Shown in pieces: positions 43,600 to 56,116 of a DNA stretch of 64,000 nt. The notes below the pieces were generated by a model that searched no databases, had not been told where the DNA came from, and saw only the letters and a program-made list of their open reading frames with translations. Source of the stretch: Pohlia nutans (taxonomy: Eukaryota; Streptophyta; Bryopsida; Bryales; Mniaceae); the NCBI GenBank assembly GCA_022496805.1, contig CM040085.1, positions 31,153,811-31,217,810 on the forward strand, read 5' to 3'. Position 1 is the stretch's first letter. Each line of letters starts with the position of its first letter. Made by a program: the position numbers and the translations under genes.

Positions 43600-44673
43600 A
43601 AACTAGAAGTTTAGATACAAACGTGCTTGATTTCACTGTCCAAACCTATATGATAATTTTCTGTAAAGACTTTTGTGCAACCCTTTCAACTGGAACTCAC
43701 TCACTGGCTCGAGTCAGTTTTGTTTTTTTTCCTGTCATAATTTTCTATTATTCTATACGTTTTTTGTTTCTTCTGCGAAGTGGTAGCGCAGTTTGTGATA
43801 TCCCCTCTTCTTTGTAGAGATGACTCATAATTTTTTTCCTCGCATCCTTCACTACATCTGACGCAGGTCCGATTATGGCCAAGTGGACGACCGAATATTG
43901 GAGTAGGCGACATGGCAAATGGAGGTGCTAGTGCTGACATAAATTTTTCCAATTCAGATATGTACAAAGGTTCAAACACTGACACTTTCGATTTGAAATA
44001 GTCGCCTCCATCCTCACGATTTGCTACATATCCAAGTTGTCTGGCAGGTTGGACAACAGTTGCATCAAATGTTCGTTTAGAGAGCTTGAGGATTTCAAAT
44101 GCAGGGAAATGTGGAAATTTGTGCAGTCCCGAGGCACACGTGCAGCGTTCAGATGATTACGTGTAACTCGTTTCATATCCGTTCCTGGGTTTGGGAGTTT
44201 GGGTTTGATGAAAACATTGACTGATTAGAGGGTTTCACTCACCGCTTTTCATGCTACCGTATATTCAGCAGATTATGAGGTCTTGTCGACGTTGTTTCCA
44301 TATATGGTAGGAACTGATGCACTGTTTTTCTCTTGAATCTTTTGATAAGAAAATCTTGCTTATTGAGGTGGGTTTCTAGAATCAACAGTTGAACACAACC
44401 TTCTGTTTGGTAGTTGGACTTTTTTTTATAAACTCTTCAACCAATTTATCTCCATTCTACATATTGTTTATCAACACTCTTCGTGGAAGGTAGAGGATTG
44501 GTGCATACAAGACCAGAAAATAAGATACTGTTGCTCGATATTATGAGCGATTAAGGTATTATGCTTGGTATTTGTAGTTGTGCCACTATGTCCTAGTAGT
44601 GTACATATCATACTATATATTATAGTCATTAAATTTTAAATGACCACAAAGTGGCACAAATAGGGTGGTTCGC
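43600..44673. other. SPC25 3' flank and intergenic DNA, no gene seen
   Basis: Expected to hold the 3' UTR of SPC25. I searched by eye here for the missing first exons of ARA1 (a GHGFGHATR-type motif) and did not find them. A short frame starting 'MANGGASADINFSNSDMYKG' near 43,911 has no recognisable relative. Confidence 0.5.
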
Positions 44674-45130
44674 CTCAGGGCATCCGGGTGCTACCGCTTT
44701 TTTGCACAAGAATCACAATCAGCCTAACATTCTAGCTTTTTCAAGCCATCGTGCAGGTAGAAGGATTTGAACTCTGGATCTTGTGGATCCAAAGCCAAGG
44801 TGCTAAACCACAAAACTACATCCACGGTAGATGTTGAGGTGCGTAGATTTTTATCTACTTATCCCTTCCCCAACATGTGGTCCCGGTCACCTGGGGGTAG
44901 CAGTTTCGTGGGTGCATGTTACGCCAAGATTAAGGTTTACGGTTTTTTAGGGTTTTAGAAAGGGCTTGCTGACCAACACGTGGGGCCCACCACCAGAAGG
45001 AATCTGGTGAATACATGAGCCAACCGGATGCAGGGCATCTGGGTGCTACCGCTTTTTTGCACACGAATCACAATCAGCCTAACATTCTAGCTTTTTCAAG
45101 CCATCGTGCAGGTAGAAGGATTTGAACTCT
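44674..45130 (-). repeat. Direct repeat of about 105 bp with a tRNA-derived SINE head
   Basis: The segment 'gtgctaccgcttttttgcac' through 'gtagaaggatttgaactct' occurs at 44,680-44,782 and again at 45,041-45,130 with one or two differences. On the minus strand 'gagttcaaatcc' is a Pol III B box. In the first copy 'gtggtttagcaccttggc' fits an A box, giving a tRNA-like head at about 44,755-44,830. The second copy stops exactly where the telomere-like tract begins. Confidence 0.6.
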
Positions 45131-45153
45131 AAACCCTAAACCCTAAACCCTAA
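45129..45153. repeat. Interstitial plant telomere repeat (CCCTAAA)3
   Basis: Three full units plus partial ends of CCCTAAA, the Arabidopsis-type telomere sequence. The tract is fused to the end of the second SINE-like repeat and lies about 225 bp upstream of the first surviving ARA1 exon. Confidence 0.9.
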
Positions 45154-48100
45154 GACTCCATGACACTCGTAATATTGATTACGGTACTCAGTCAGTCTTT
45201 GGGTTCAATTGTTATTCAACTGTTATTCGTTTTATCAAGCCCAATTTGCACTGAAGAGATTAGTGAAGCACAAATTTGCAAGAGAGCAGAATGAAAGCTT
45301 CAAAGTGCACTGACCTTTGTATGTCTCGTAAGTGGCTTTACACAAATTTTGTATTGAAACCATCTTCCGTGACGCAGCTGGGATTTTATATATTCTGAGT
45401 ATGTGACTGTGGCTGGGAAGCATCACCAGTCAATTGTTTGGCAGGTTTGTGGCTGTTTCCTCCTGTATTCCCTGCACACAATTTTCAATTCGATGTTGAA
45501 GCGCTTGCCTGTTCTTTTTAAAGGATAACTTGCTTGCCCTACAAAAAAGGAAGTCAACCCTCAAGGTTTCATCACGTCATGAATGCCCTGATTGCATAAT
45601 GGAATGTGCGGTGCCTCTTGATGCATCTAGTCAGGATGTTTTTTGGCGTATTAAGCCAAACCTGCCAATAAGATCATTGTTTCGCTACATTCATTAGCGT
45701 GGGAAATGTTTGTGAAGCGTGCACTTAGGGCCAATTTCATTGGATTCCATGGCTATACTGTGAGCTGAGAATTTATACCAACCTTCTGAGCTATTTGTTC
45801 TGCAGATTGCTGAAGACTACTCAAATGCGCTCTTCTTAATACGACTTCCAGGCTATAGCCCTAGTAAATGACGAACTCTTTTAGTTCGTTGCAGGTTCAG
45901 CTGGATTTAGTCTCTACAAATTGATGCAACTCTACTAGCTTGTTGTTCTTGATTATTTTGAAATGATGAACATTCTATTCTATCATAACCAAAACATTCG
46001 AAAATGACGCAGTGCCGGCATTTCGAGATGTAGTTGATGTGCCCTTGGTGGTTCGACCTGCTCGTAGAAGTTGCCAACAGGTATTCTCTCCAAGGAACTT
46101 GGAACCCTGCCGCAATAGGATACTGTACCGATTCATCTCTAGTCCCACTTGGAGGTGTTACTAGGGCATTTGATGTTAATGACACGTTTCATGTGTCAGG
46201 TTCGCGAGGACCTCGGAGTCGGTGAAACTGTGAATGTGCTCCTCCTCAATTTTGGTGGTCAGGTATTATAAATTCAACTTTCAGTTATCTGCGGCACATG
46301 CAATGATGTAAAGCGTTGAATTTACAGGATTCGGGGAGACATGCCATTAGAAGCAAACAGGAGAAGTTGGACGTTTGAATCACATAGATCCAAGTTGAGG
46401 ATGAGCTGCTAAAACTGTACTCACGCAATTAGCATGGTACAGGATGCGCGGTGGTCACTCAAGAACGACTATTTACCTTCAGGGTGGCTGTGCTGGGTAT
46501 GGATGCAAGCTCCTTCTTTGGGCTATTACGTAGATTTTTTGCTGCCTGTATGCACGGGAAGTACCTTGAATGGAAATTTTACATGTCTAAAATGAGTGAC
46601 TGCAATGTCCGATATGGTTTGGAATGAAGGTCTGTGGTGCGCCTGCGGAGCAGGAGCTAGGGTCGAATTTCAGGCGCATGGACCGCGATAGTTATGTACC
46701 AGACCTTCTTGCTGCCAGTGACTGCATGCTTGGTACGCCACTATCAACATTCATATAATTCATTGATCTCTTTTCAAGACCACATAGCCATGGGTGTCAC
46801 ATCCCTGGGATTTTTTTTCGAGACTTTCTTTAGACCTTGACCTTCTTTCATTTGCTTGATCCTATTCAATGTTACAATTTATTGCTAATCCTTTGCAAGC
46901 AAGATTGGGTATGGAACGTTTAGTGAAGCACTGGCATGTAGAAAAGCATTTATATTTGTTCGGCGTGATCACTTCAACGAAGAACCTTTTCTCAGAAAGA
47001 TGCTTGAGGTACAGCTCACTCTGTCTAGAAGTAAACAAATAGCTGTTGTATCTGCATTCTTGTCTCTCTGTTACAAGATATAGTTATTTTAGTGGCGGAA
47101 ACATGCTGGGCTTTATTAGGTGTTCTTCAACGGGTGCTAGGTTGCAATCTGACAATCTTCATTGCGCAGTTGAATCGGGGAGGCGTAGAGATGAATAGGC
47201 GTGATTTCTTGAGTGGACGTTGGGGACCTTACCTTGAGCGTGCACTAGTCATCAAACCTACTTTCAATGGCTCTTTGAACGGAGGGATGGTGGGTGACTT
47301 TGCTTACACATCTCTAACCGTCTACTTTGTCTTTTTTGATGAACCTATGGAATACTACTGCCACATAGAACTGATTAAATTACACATTTTCATACTTTGC
47401 TCATCTAAACATTGTTGTGATCGGAGCAGATCGCAGCAACTCTGTTGGAGAAAGCTGCTCGGGGTGAAGCTTACACAAATAAACCAGTAAGGCTATCTCT
47501 ACACTGTATCACTCGTTAACTGACCCAGTTTGCTAACAGCCCTAAATCAAACATATAACTATATCTATTCGCCATTTTCATAGACGAGAATTCTCTCAGA
47601 TTGCATTCTGATTTACAGCTCTTTTCTGTAAGAGCAACAGATTAAAAGTTGCGGACTTGACGTAAACCTGAGGTTCTTCACCGAGGTCTTTCATAAGCCA
47701 CACTGGTGCATTCAGCACTCAGGAAAAGAGCTCAAATGGGCGCCCAGAAATGCTTAGTGAATAATCAATTGTTAAAGAATGTGTCAAAACCTACTAACTA
47801 GGCAGCTTAGTAAAGGGTAAATTCACAACAGCACACTGATATCTTCAAATTATGTTCACAAGTTGGTCAATAATATCTAAGTGATGAGATGATGGACAAT
47901 CGTAAAGAGCAGTCGAAGTGTCATGTGAGCGTCATGAGCATTCGATCAGGTGGGAACAAGATTTGACATGTTCTCATGTTCCATGTTTTGGGCCATCTCC
48001 AGCAAAGCGGAGCCCGGCGCTTGAGAGATGCCATTATATTCGGATTTCAGCTGCAAGGGCATCCTGGGCGAGAGGATGACATACCAGACTGGTATTTACC

Positions 48101-50749
48101 AACTCGTTCAAAACTGGATCTTCTGCCAGCTGTCAAATCAAACGACATTGAGGTTCCCAATAAACAGAATGCTCGAGTACCTGAAGTGTGAGTAATCTTA
48201 TCTCCGTATTCAAACTCGATATATTCGGCTGTGCCCTGTCTTATGTAGAACATAAATCTCCAGAATGAATTTTCAGACTTATAGAGTCAACTAACAGGAT
48301 GTTGACATGAACAGTTGAAGGTTTGAACTTGCAGCGAGTTGCGCGCCGTTTTTTTGTTCTACAAAGAATTTGATCGGACAGATTTTTACCTCATCTCATG
48401 CTCATTGATCACTAAGTAATTCTAGTGCTTCGAAACATGAAGCGCATGACATGCTTTCTAACATTATCAAGGGAAATCGATATTCCTCTTTTTCCTTTAT
48501 GCAGACAAATAAACGACTTTGATATCCTTGAGGGAGATCTTCATGGACTAGCAGACACTGCACTTTTTCTCCGCACTTTAGCACGGTTAGACGAGGAAGG
48601 TGATGTACGAGCTAGTGATCTAGCAAAGGTACCACAAGAACGAGAGCGTTTGGCTGCAGGAGGTTTATTTCGCTGGGAGGTATGATCATTTTTCCAACCA
48701 GACTTTGCCTGGTTTATACTGTTAGATTTTCTGACAAACGAAACTGTGAAAGTGGAAATGTCTTGCCACATCCCAAATTTGAGTGATTTGTTATTTTCCT
48801 AAAATTCGGAATGGCATCAATGTATGCTGAAGGCGTCATGCGTGGGTCACACGACTGATAAGATGGGGTTAACAAAGTGAAATGTTCGTATAGGATGACG
48901 TATTTGTGGCCAGAGCACCGGGGCGACTCGATGTCATGGGTGGCATTGCGGATTATTCTGGTAGCTTGGTTCTTCAGGTATACTCTGCATATCACATCTA
49001 GCACATCTTATTGATGAACTGCTTTATCATTTACATGTTGATGGTTAATTTTGACGAAATCCCAATTGATTCTACCATTCTAATGGTTTCAAATCTAAAA
49101 CGTTCATCCTTAGGCTCTTTCATAACATGAAATATTGAGATGTTATTTACATCTATTTCCAATTCATGTAATCTTGAAGAACCTCTTCCAATTTATTTTT
49201 TTTGTGAATATTATCAACTTGGTTCTCTGAAGTTTTTGTTCTTGAAGAATTTCAGAGCACGTTCTACGAGTGTGCTATTTATTGTGTTGTAGATGCCAAT
49301 CAAGGAGGCTTGCCACGTAGCTGTGCAGCGTAGTTCTCCTGGGAAGCAGAGGATGTGGAAGCATATCAGGGCACGACATTTAGCCAAAGGTTCAGGTGCT
49401 AGACCAATGGTTTCCATAGTAAGTTTCTTGTGCCTATTCACGAATTTCTATGAAGTTGATGTCAATCTCGGTTGCAACATAAAGGTAACCTTTCTGTGCT
49501 TGATAATCCTGTTGCACACATGCTTGCAGGTGTCATTTGGGTCCGACAGGGTTAATCGTGCACCAACATTTGACATGGACTTATCTGACTTTTATGATTC
49601 TTACGGCGAACCAATTTCTTACGAAGCAGCTTACAAGTACTTCGACCAAGATGCCTCTCAAAAGTGAGTCACAGCGCACGAGCTATATTTATTAATGCTA
49701 AAAAAAATGAGAGTAAGATAATTATCAAATTCATTTTCAGTTCACAATCACGCTCAATGTACTGGAACTATCCGTTAGTAATGAAACATAGAGACTGAGT
49801 AGTAAAATTCTGATTGTACAAGAAAGATTTTTCTTTTCTTAGAATTCATATGACATAATTCTTACTGTATCGACCTTTCGGAGATGTGGATAGGTGGGCA
49901 GCATATGTGGCGGGAACGATCTTGGTTCTGATGCGGGAGCTTGGTGTGCGCTTTAATGACAGCATGAGCATACTTGTAACGGTCAAACCCAGTGTCACTC
50001 ATCATAGCTGCATTGCCTTTCCGTGCTACCTTACATAAGCTTCTGTAGAATCCAAGTATGTGTATGTCTCTACAGTCAACCTCCCTACAGATTATCTATG
50101 TATTTGCTGAGACTCCACCTAACTATATCTTTCTCTGTGTCCTCAGCTAATGTGACGTTTTCTCAATTTGCTTATTGTGACTGCATTCTAATCCTGAGAC
50201 AAATAGATTGAGACACTTGCTCATGCTCATGTTCATAGATATCATCAGCTGTTCCGGAAGGCAAGGGAGTTTCTTCATCCGCGGCACTGGAAGTGGCTAC
50301 TATGAGCGCCATTGCAGCTGCTTATGGTAATGCATTATCTTTATCGATATCAATCGTAACATTTTTTCTCAATTGCAGTGTTGTATGGGCTGCAGTGTTG
50401 TATGGGCAGCACTGCTTCCCTTCGTAAGCAGTTTAAGCCATTCGTTCACATGTAAGAGAATCTGGATCAGGAAACTTAAGACATTCACCCGGGCATTCGT
50501 CAATGTTTAAACTTGAACTAGTTCGCAGCCGGGACTGACAGTCAGGCTGTAGTATCAAAAAGTTCAACAAGGTTTTTATACTAAGTGAACTTTCCTGGTA
50601 AGGTTCTTTAAGGGGAAAGATGAAAGCGTTTATGGATAATTCACTAAAGTCACTTGTAAGTTTAAAGATTATTCAACTCAATCACCTAATGTTAATAAAA
50701 CTTGGTTCATGTTAGAATGTGGTGGGTCACTTGCCTATAACTAATTCCA

Positions 50750-52480
50750 GTCAATTAAATATGCGTCTGTCTTGTCCTATCCTAAGGTCAAATAGTCATG
50801 ACAAAGGACAATACCCTTTTATAGTTGCCAAAGTGAGTCAAATAGACAGATCAATCTTCATTGCTTGATACCAACGCACGATTCACTTCTACTTGAAGAT
50901 ATGGAAGAATACTTATCTCATAGAAGTCTTTTCACTTTAAGCTTTATACTCCCACGTGCTCCATTTAAGGCTTTCCTTATATAAGATATTTCATTACTTA
51001 AGTCACTACAACGACATTGCTTCTATTATACCCCTGCAAGAATTTGTACTACCAATCAAAAGTAAAGTAATTAAAGAACAATTTCCTTAAAGATGGCCGG
51101 TCCTTACGGATTCATTCCTCACCACTATGACTTGCTAATAGTATCAACTTCCCATGGTTTAAGACGCCCAACGTCGAATTAACTTAATATATTTTAGTTG
51201 TACAACTATTATTTAAGTGAGATTCATTTTGAATCTCCAATTTCCCATGGCAATAATTTTATAAGGCAATGTACCACAGCGGAGTTTGAAACAATCTAGT
51301 TTTACACACTAGCTATCAAATCCCTGGATCCCACTCCTAAATACACACGGTCGTCACCATGTATATATATATATATTCCTTACAGAACTCCAATCTTGAT
51401 TGAAGTATTGTATGCTAATTCCTTTTCTCAAACACACAACAGACTCTTCAATTCAAATTGACAGTCTCCATATTATACATGGTATTCTATACATATTACT
51501 TATAAATTTATTTCACTCACAATATACTTCTAAGTAAAGTCAAGTGGACAGTTATGATATGTTCTTAGTATTCTATTCAGTACCCATTTATTCCAATTTA
51601 GGAAAATCATTTGCATTATTAAAGTCCCACATTCTTGCATATAATCAGTATACCATGAGTATCAGGATAGTCAAATAGACACAGTTTGAGAGCCTTGTAA
51701 TTTCAAGTAGACTGGTTGATCAATATAGTTTCCAATGTCAATTTGACCACAGTTCACCAATGTCCAATTGACTGTATCATTTTCCCAATTCCCAATGCTC
51801 TCAGCATATGTACATTTTTCCCTCATGCAATATCACTCAAAAGTAACTGAATCAACTTGACATACATACTTCTACTGTGAATCAGTTGCATTCATATTTC
51901 TCTATTTCCAAAATTGAATTCTATTGATTACTGTCAAATTGACTATGCATGTATGCAAGACTGAGTTTTACAATCATATTGTCATTCAGCATTTCCATAC
52001 ACAATCACCCCAACAGAGTCAAATAGACACAGAACAAATCCAAGCCATGCATTTACAAAGTAAGACAGGCAAGCAAGAATTAATTAAACTCTGAGTTCTT
52101 TACTTTCTTCTGTCAATTGGACTGTGAGCATTGACACAAAAAACAAAATCAAACATAGAGTAATATTTAGACCAACACTCCCTAATGGTGTAGCGAGGAA
52201 GACAACTTGCTATCATCTCTCATATATACTACGAATCCTAACGGTTACACCTATTAGAATCTCCATTCAAGTCTAATTGACTGTTTATATCTTACTTCAC
52301 GCACCATTTCCTTTCTAGTCTATTAGACAATACATATTCACACACAAACTGCATTTAGGGTTCAACAAAAAACATATTCATACTACACAGGCATAACTAC
52401 TTCTTCCATGATTGTAAGATTTAAGCATTAGAGCTGAAGCTATACGAGTATACATTTCCTGACTCTCAGAATTGACTGCA
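50750..52480. repeat. Expanded ARA1 intron rich in a GTCAA(A/T)TAGAC-like motif
   Basis: This intron (50,327-52,483) is about 2.16 kb while most others are 100-450 bp. Variants of 'gtcaaatagac' or 'gtcaattgac' recur at about 50,788, 50,832, 51,454, 51,669, 51,736, 51,757, 51,930, 52,018, 52,107, 52,271 and 52,318. Similar phrases return at 57,640-58,145. No element ends were identified. Confidence 0.5.
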
Positions 52481-54044
52481 CAGGATTAAATATTTCACCA
52501 AGAGAACTGGCCATGCTGTGTCAAAAGGTTGGTAAAAATATTAACGTTTCTTGTTGTAAGTTCATCGAAACTGTGTATCTTCCAGTTCATGAGGACAGGT
52601 AATACATGGTATTACTGTAAGTCTTGGCTAAATATTTTGCATGTCCACCTTCTGAGGCTTGTCAAGAGCATCATATGCTTGGCATTGGTCTTCGCCTATA
52701 ACCAGTATGCAAATTTAACCCCTTTGAATTTTTTTAATGCTTCCACTTGATACAGGTTGAAAATCGTGTCGTAGGAGCTCCTTGCGGAGTAATGGACCAG
52801 ATGGCATTAACTTGTGGAGAAGCTAACAAGCTTTTGGCTATGATTTGTCAGGTTGGCCGTAGTTCTCAACTCTGATTGTTTTCTAGTCTACTGTAACTCT
52901 GTAAAGGATTTGCCTACATGCCGTGATAATTATATGTTCTCGGACTATAACGAATGGTATTTGGAATACACTTTGAAATAACCTTTCAAATAATTTTTGA
53001 AAAAACCTTTGAAAAAACCTTTTGAACAACCTTTTAACCCCGATCACTCCCTTCTCCCCATCCTCCAATCGCCGCCTTTTGGAGCGCGATCAAGTTGGGC
53101 CGATTGAAATGGATAAACTTTCTTCAAATTAGGTGCCAGAGATTGTGAAATTGTCCAGCGTGTCCAGTTCAAATAGGACTACGTACTCAATGTAATTGAT
53201 GCCTCAATAGAATCCATTCTCAGACCGTTAATTTTGGTGTTTGCAGCCAGGTGAGGTTCAGGGGCACGTGCAAATCCCTCTGCATGTCCAATTCTGGGAG
53301 ATCGATTCAGGCATCCGCCACAGGTACTTACTTCAAAACAAGTGAACATGAGTTTTTGTAATTGAGCAGCGTTCTAGACCAGAAGGAACTCCAAATCAGC
53401 TGACTCCTGTGCTTCTTTTCAACAGTGTTGGCGGTGCTGACTATCGCTCTGTAAGAGTGGGGGGTTTCATGGGTCGTCGTATAATACAAGCAACGGCTGC
53501 TAAACTGTCTGCCGGGTTGAATGAGTTAAGCCCAACCGAGAGAGCTGACGATTTTGATTCTTCTCTATCAATGCAAGATACTCAAGAGAAGTACTTGTGC
53601 AATATTTCTCCAAGCAGGTCATATTCCTATGCTTTTTGATTTGATTTCTCTGTTGCATTAAACTTTAACTAAGGACAACCATAGCTCCACAATGAATGAA
53701 CGAGTCTATGCTCCGCATTGAATCAATGGTATATTTTCCATGAAGATTTGATATGAGGCGGAATATACAAGTTACTTACCGGACAGAGTGAAAGGGGAGA
53801 AGTTTTTGGAAGTGTACGGCAGCCACGATGATCCAATCACAAAAATCAAACCGAACAAATCGTACGCCATTCAAGCACCCACAGCTCACCCGATTTATGA
53901 AAACTTCCGAGTGAAGGTTTGTTTAGTAAATTCTGCTGCTTTTTCCATCCGAAAATGAAAAGTGCGTTTTTTTCCAGCTTGCAAAACCTTTGTGAAAAGG
54001 GAACATCGCCTAATTACAGTCAGTTTGTAACAGTGCAGTCTTTT

Positions 54045-54195
54045 CACTACTAGAAAATCCAACTGTTCTGTTGATTCGGTCGCGTTGATGTATGACATTT
54101 TTCTGTTGATTTGGACAGAAATCTGTTGATTTGGACAAAAACGCGACCGTATCAACGCGACCGAATCAACAGAACAGTTGGATTTTCTAGTAGTG
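54045..54195. mobile_element. CACTA-type MITE, 151 bp, inside an ARA1 exon
   Basis: Begins CACTACTAGAAAATCC and ends with the exact complement GGATTTTCTAGTAGTG. The terminal inverted repeat stays perfect for about 45 bp ('aactgttctgttgattcgg' onward). The 3-bp duplication TTT flanks it (54,042-54,044 and 54,196-54,198). CACTA termini with 3-bp duplication define the En/Spm (CACTA) superfamily. Confidence 0.9.
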
Positions 54196-55023
54196 TTTGC
54201 ATTGTTGCTGACAGCGGCAGAAACGGACGCTCAACTGGAAGCATTGGGCGAACTGATGTTTCAGGTAATTATGTGCCCTGTTTCAGGTATATCATGATTT
54301 CAGTCTTATTGAACAATGATATGGGAGAATCTCTAAAACTACTAAGCACAAGCTGGACCTTGTACAAAACGTTGTGTAATGATGTTCGTGTTCTGGAACC
54401 ATGCAGTCACACAATAGCTACTCTAAGTGTGGACTAGGTTCACATGGCACTGATCGACTTGTAGCCTTAGTGAAGCGAATGAAGCAGAAGACCAAGCTCC
54501 ATGCACCAACGCTTTTTGGGGCTAAAATCACCGGTGGAGGCTGTGGGGGCACAGTATGCGTGCTAGGACGTGCAGGTTCAGACAACAACTCTAAAATAAA
54601 TGAGGTACAACTTGGTGTTCGCACACAACTCCATGTGCATTAGTTTTTGTGAGAGTCCCAGAGTAATACCTTGTGTAAAATCATACTGCAAACATGATTG
54701 TGACACGTATAGCTTCATATTTTGACATCGCAAACTCTGGTGACATTGACCATGAACTGACACTCTAGTGCACCCGGCCACTGCAGATACAACAACAATA
54801 TAAAGTTGCCACAGCTCATCGTCCCTACATATTTGAAGGATCCTCTATGGGGGCAGGTCAATTCAAGTTTCTTCGCATTCATCGACGGGGCACTACAAAG
54901 TAATAGCAGAGCTCGGTCTCTGTCAACAAAAATCTACAGATATATCGTTAAACCAACCTACAATGAAGCAGTCGTCGATGAAGGCACAAGCTCATAAGAC
55001 GGTAAACAACAAGAAACATTTAA

Positions 55024-56112
55024 CCCCTAAAGGTCCTCACTTGTTTTGTAAAAGTCACAGCCCTACAATTTGAAATTATATCACATTATATGATTTATAA
55101 TTTTCGTAGATAGCCATCAATATTATGGAGGCATGACAAAAATTTCAACATGATTGGAAGATATTTTAAATATAGTTCGGCTCAAAAAAGGGATCCATAC
55201 CCAAAAGAGTTTACTCATATTATGCTCAATCATTTTGTTTCAAATTCTATAACCTTTTTATATGCTTGGAAAGCTCAGATGAAGGATTAGGAATTCTTAT
55301 TGTTTGAAGGATTTATAAGCAATTATTTAGAAAATATTCACATTTAAAACTTAAAAGTTATAAATATATAAATATATATATTATTATTTATTATTTATTT
55401 TTTTTCAAATCAAAAGTTGGATTTAAGATAAGGAATTCTCTTCTTTGATTGAAGAAAAAATTATTTGTAAGAATGAATAAATATAGACAAAATGTGTAAA
55501 GGAGTGCTAAAAACGACCAAAAAATAGGATAAAATTGAGCTGTTTATTATTTTCAAATGTGAATATCTCCATCTTGAAAGCATTTCTTTTAGTTAAAAAT
55601 AATGTAGCTTAAATCCCCTATTGCTAGCATTCTAAAAGTGTAATTTGTATCAAATCGAGTATCAAATTTGAAGTGAAATTGCTTAATAGACAATACCGTT
55701 TATTGAAAATGAATCTTTTGAGCACATCTCTGTTTATAGATTTTATCTTGTAAACAAGATAAAAATTCAAAATAAATATATTTTTAACAAATTTAAAATC
55801 CAAAATTATAGTTAAAGTAGGTAAAATTTATGTTTACAAGTAGTTAAAAAATGAAAGTGAAGAAATTAAAAGAGATTCATGATTGAAGCATTCTTAGAAA
55901 GTCCTTTGTATATTGAACCTTCAAATTCAAATTTCTTGAGGTTGTGAAATCTTTAAATGAAGTCTATTTTCCAATTCTAATAGTCAAAAGATGTATCATA
56001 ACTCAACTTAAACATTTAATGAAAACACCAATTTCAATAAAGCTAAAACACTTAATTTTTTGGGCCTTTGACCAAAAACCATTCCAAAAATGAATGGTTG
56101 GTCCTTTCGGGG
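55024..56112. mobile_element. TTAA-flanked element, 1.09 kb, just downstream of ARA1
   Basis: TTAA at 55,020-55,023 and 56,113-56,116. Inverted ends are 'cccctaaaggtcctcac' and 'ccccgaaaggaccaaccat' (reverse complement). Very AT-rich interior without coding capacity. Confidence 0.75.
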
Positions 56113-56116
56113 TTAA

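Larger units (their letters stand above)
45378..54903 (+). pseudogene. ARA1: L-arabinokinase (ARA1/GHMP kinase), 5'-truncated and disrupted
   Basis: Arabinokinase phosphorylates free L-arabinose in the sugar salvage pathway. Twenty-four exons can be read; the first is 45,378-45,444 and the last 54,787-54,903. They match the family from 'WDFIYSEYV' to the C-terminus: glycosyltransferase-like half ('EEPFLRKMLE', 'SGARRLRDAIIFG'), then the GHMP kinase half ('[19 protein letters not shown]', ATP loop 'VPEGKGVSSSAALEVA', '[16 protein letters not shown]', 'GAKITGGGCGGTVCV'). Ideal joining gives 844 residues with no internal stop. The family is about 1,040 residues, so roughly 190 N-terminal residues are absent. 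Defects: acceptor AA instead of AG at 46,897-46,898; acceptor TG at 53,749-53,750; a CACTA-type MITE in exon 54,039-54,264, which adds an in-frame stop. A non-functional, fairly young relic is most likely. Confidence 0.85.

Noticed and set aside
47092..47490. 132-codon open frame as a separate gene
   Set aside because: It is intron plus two ARA1 exons (47,170-47,289 and the start of 47,430-47,486) read through; the conserved part belongs to ARA1.
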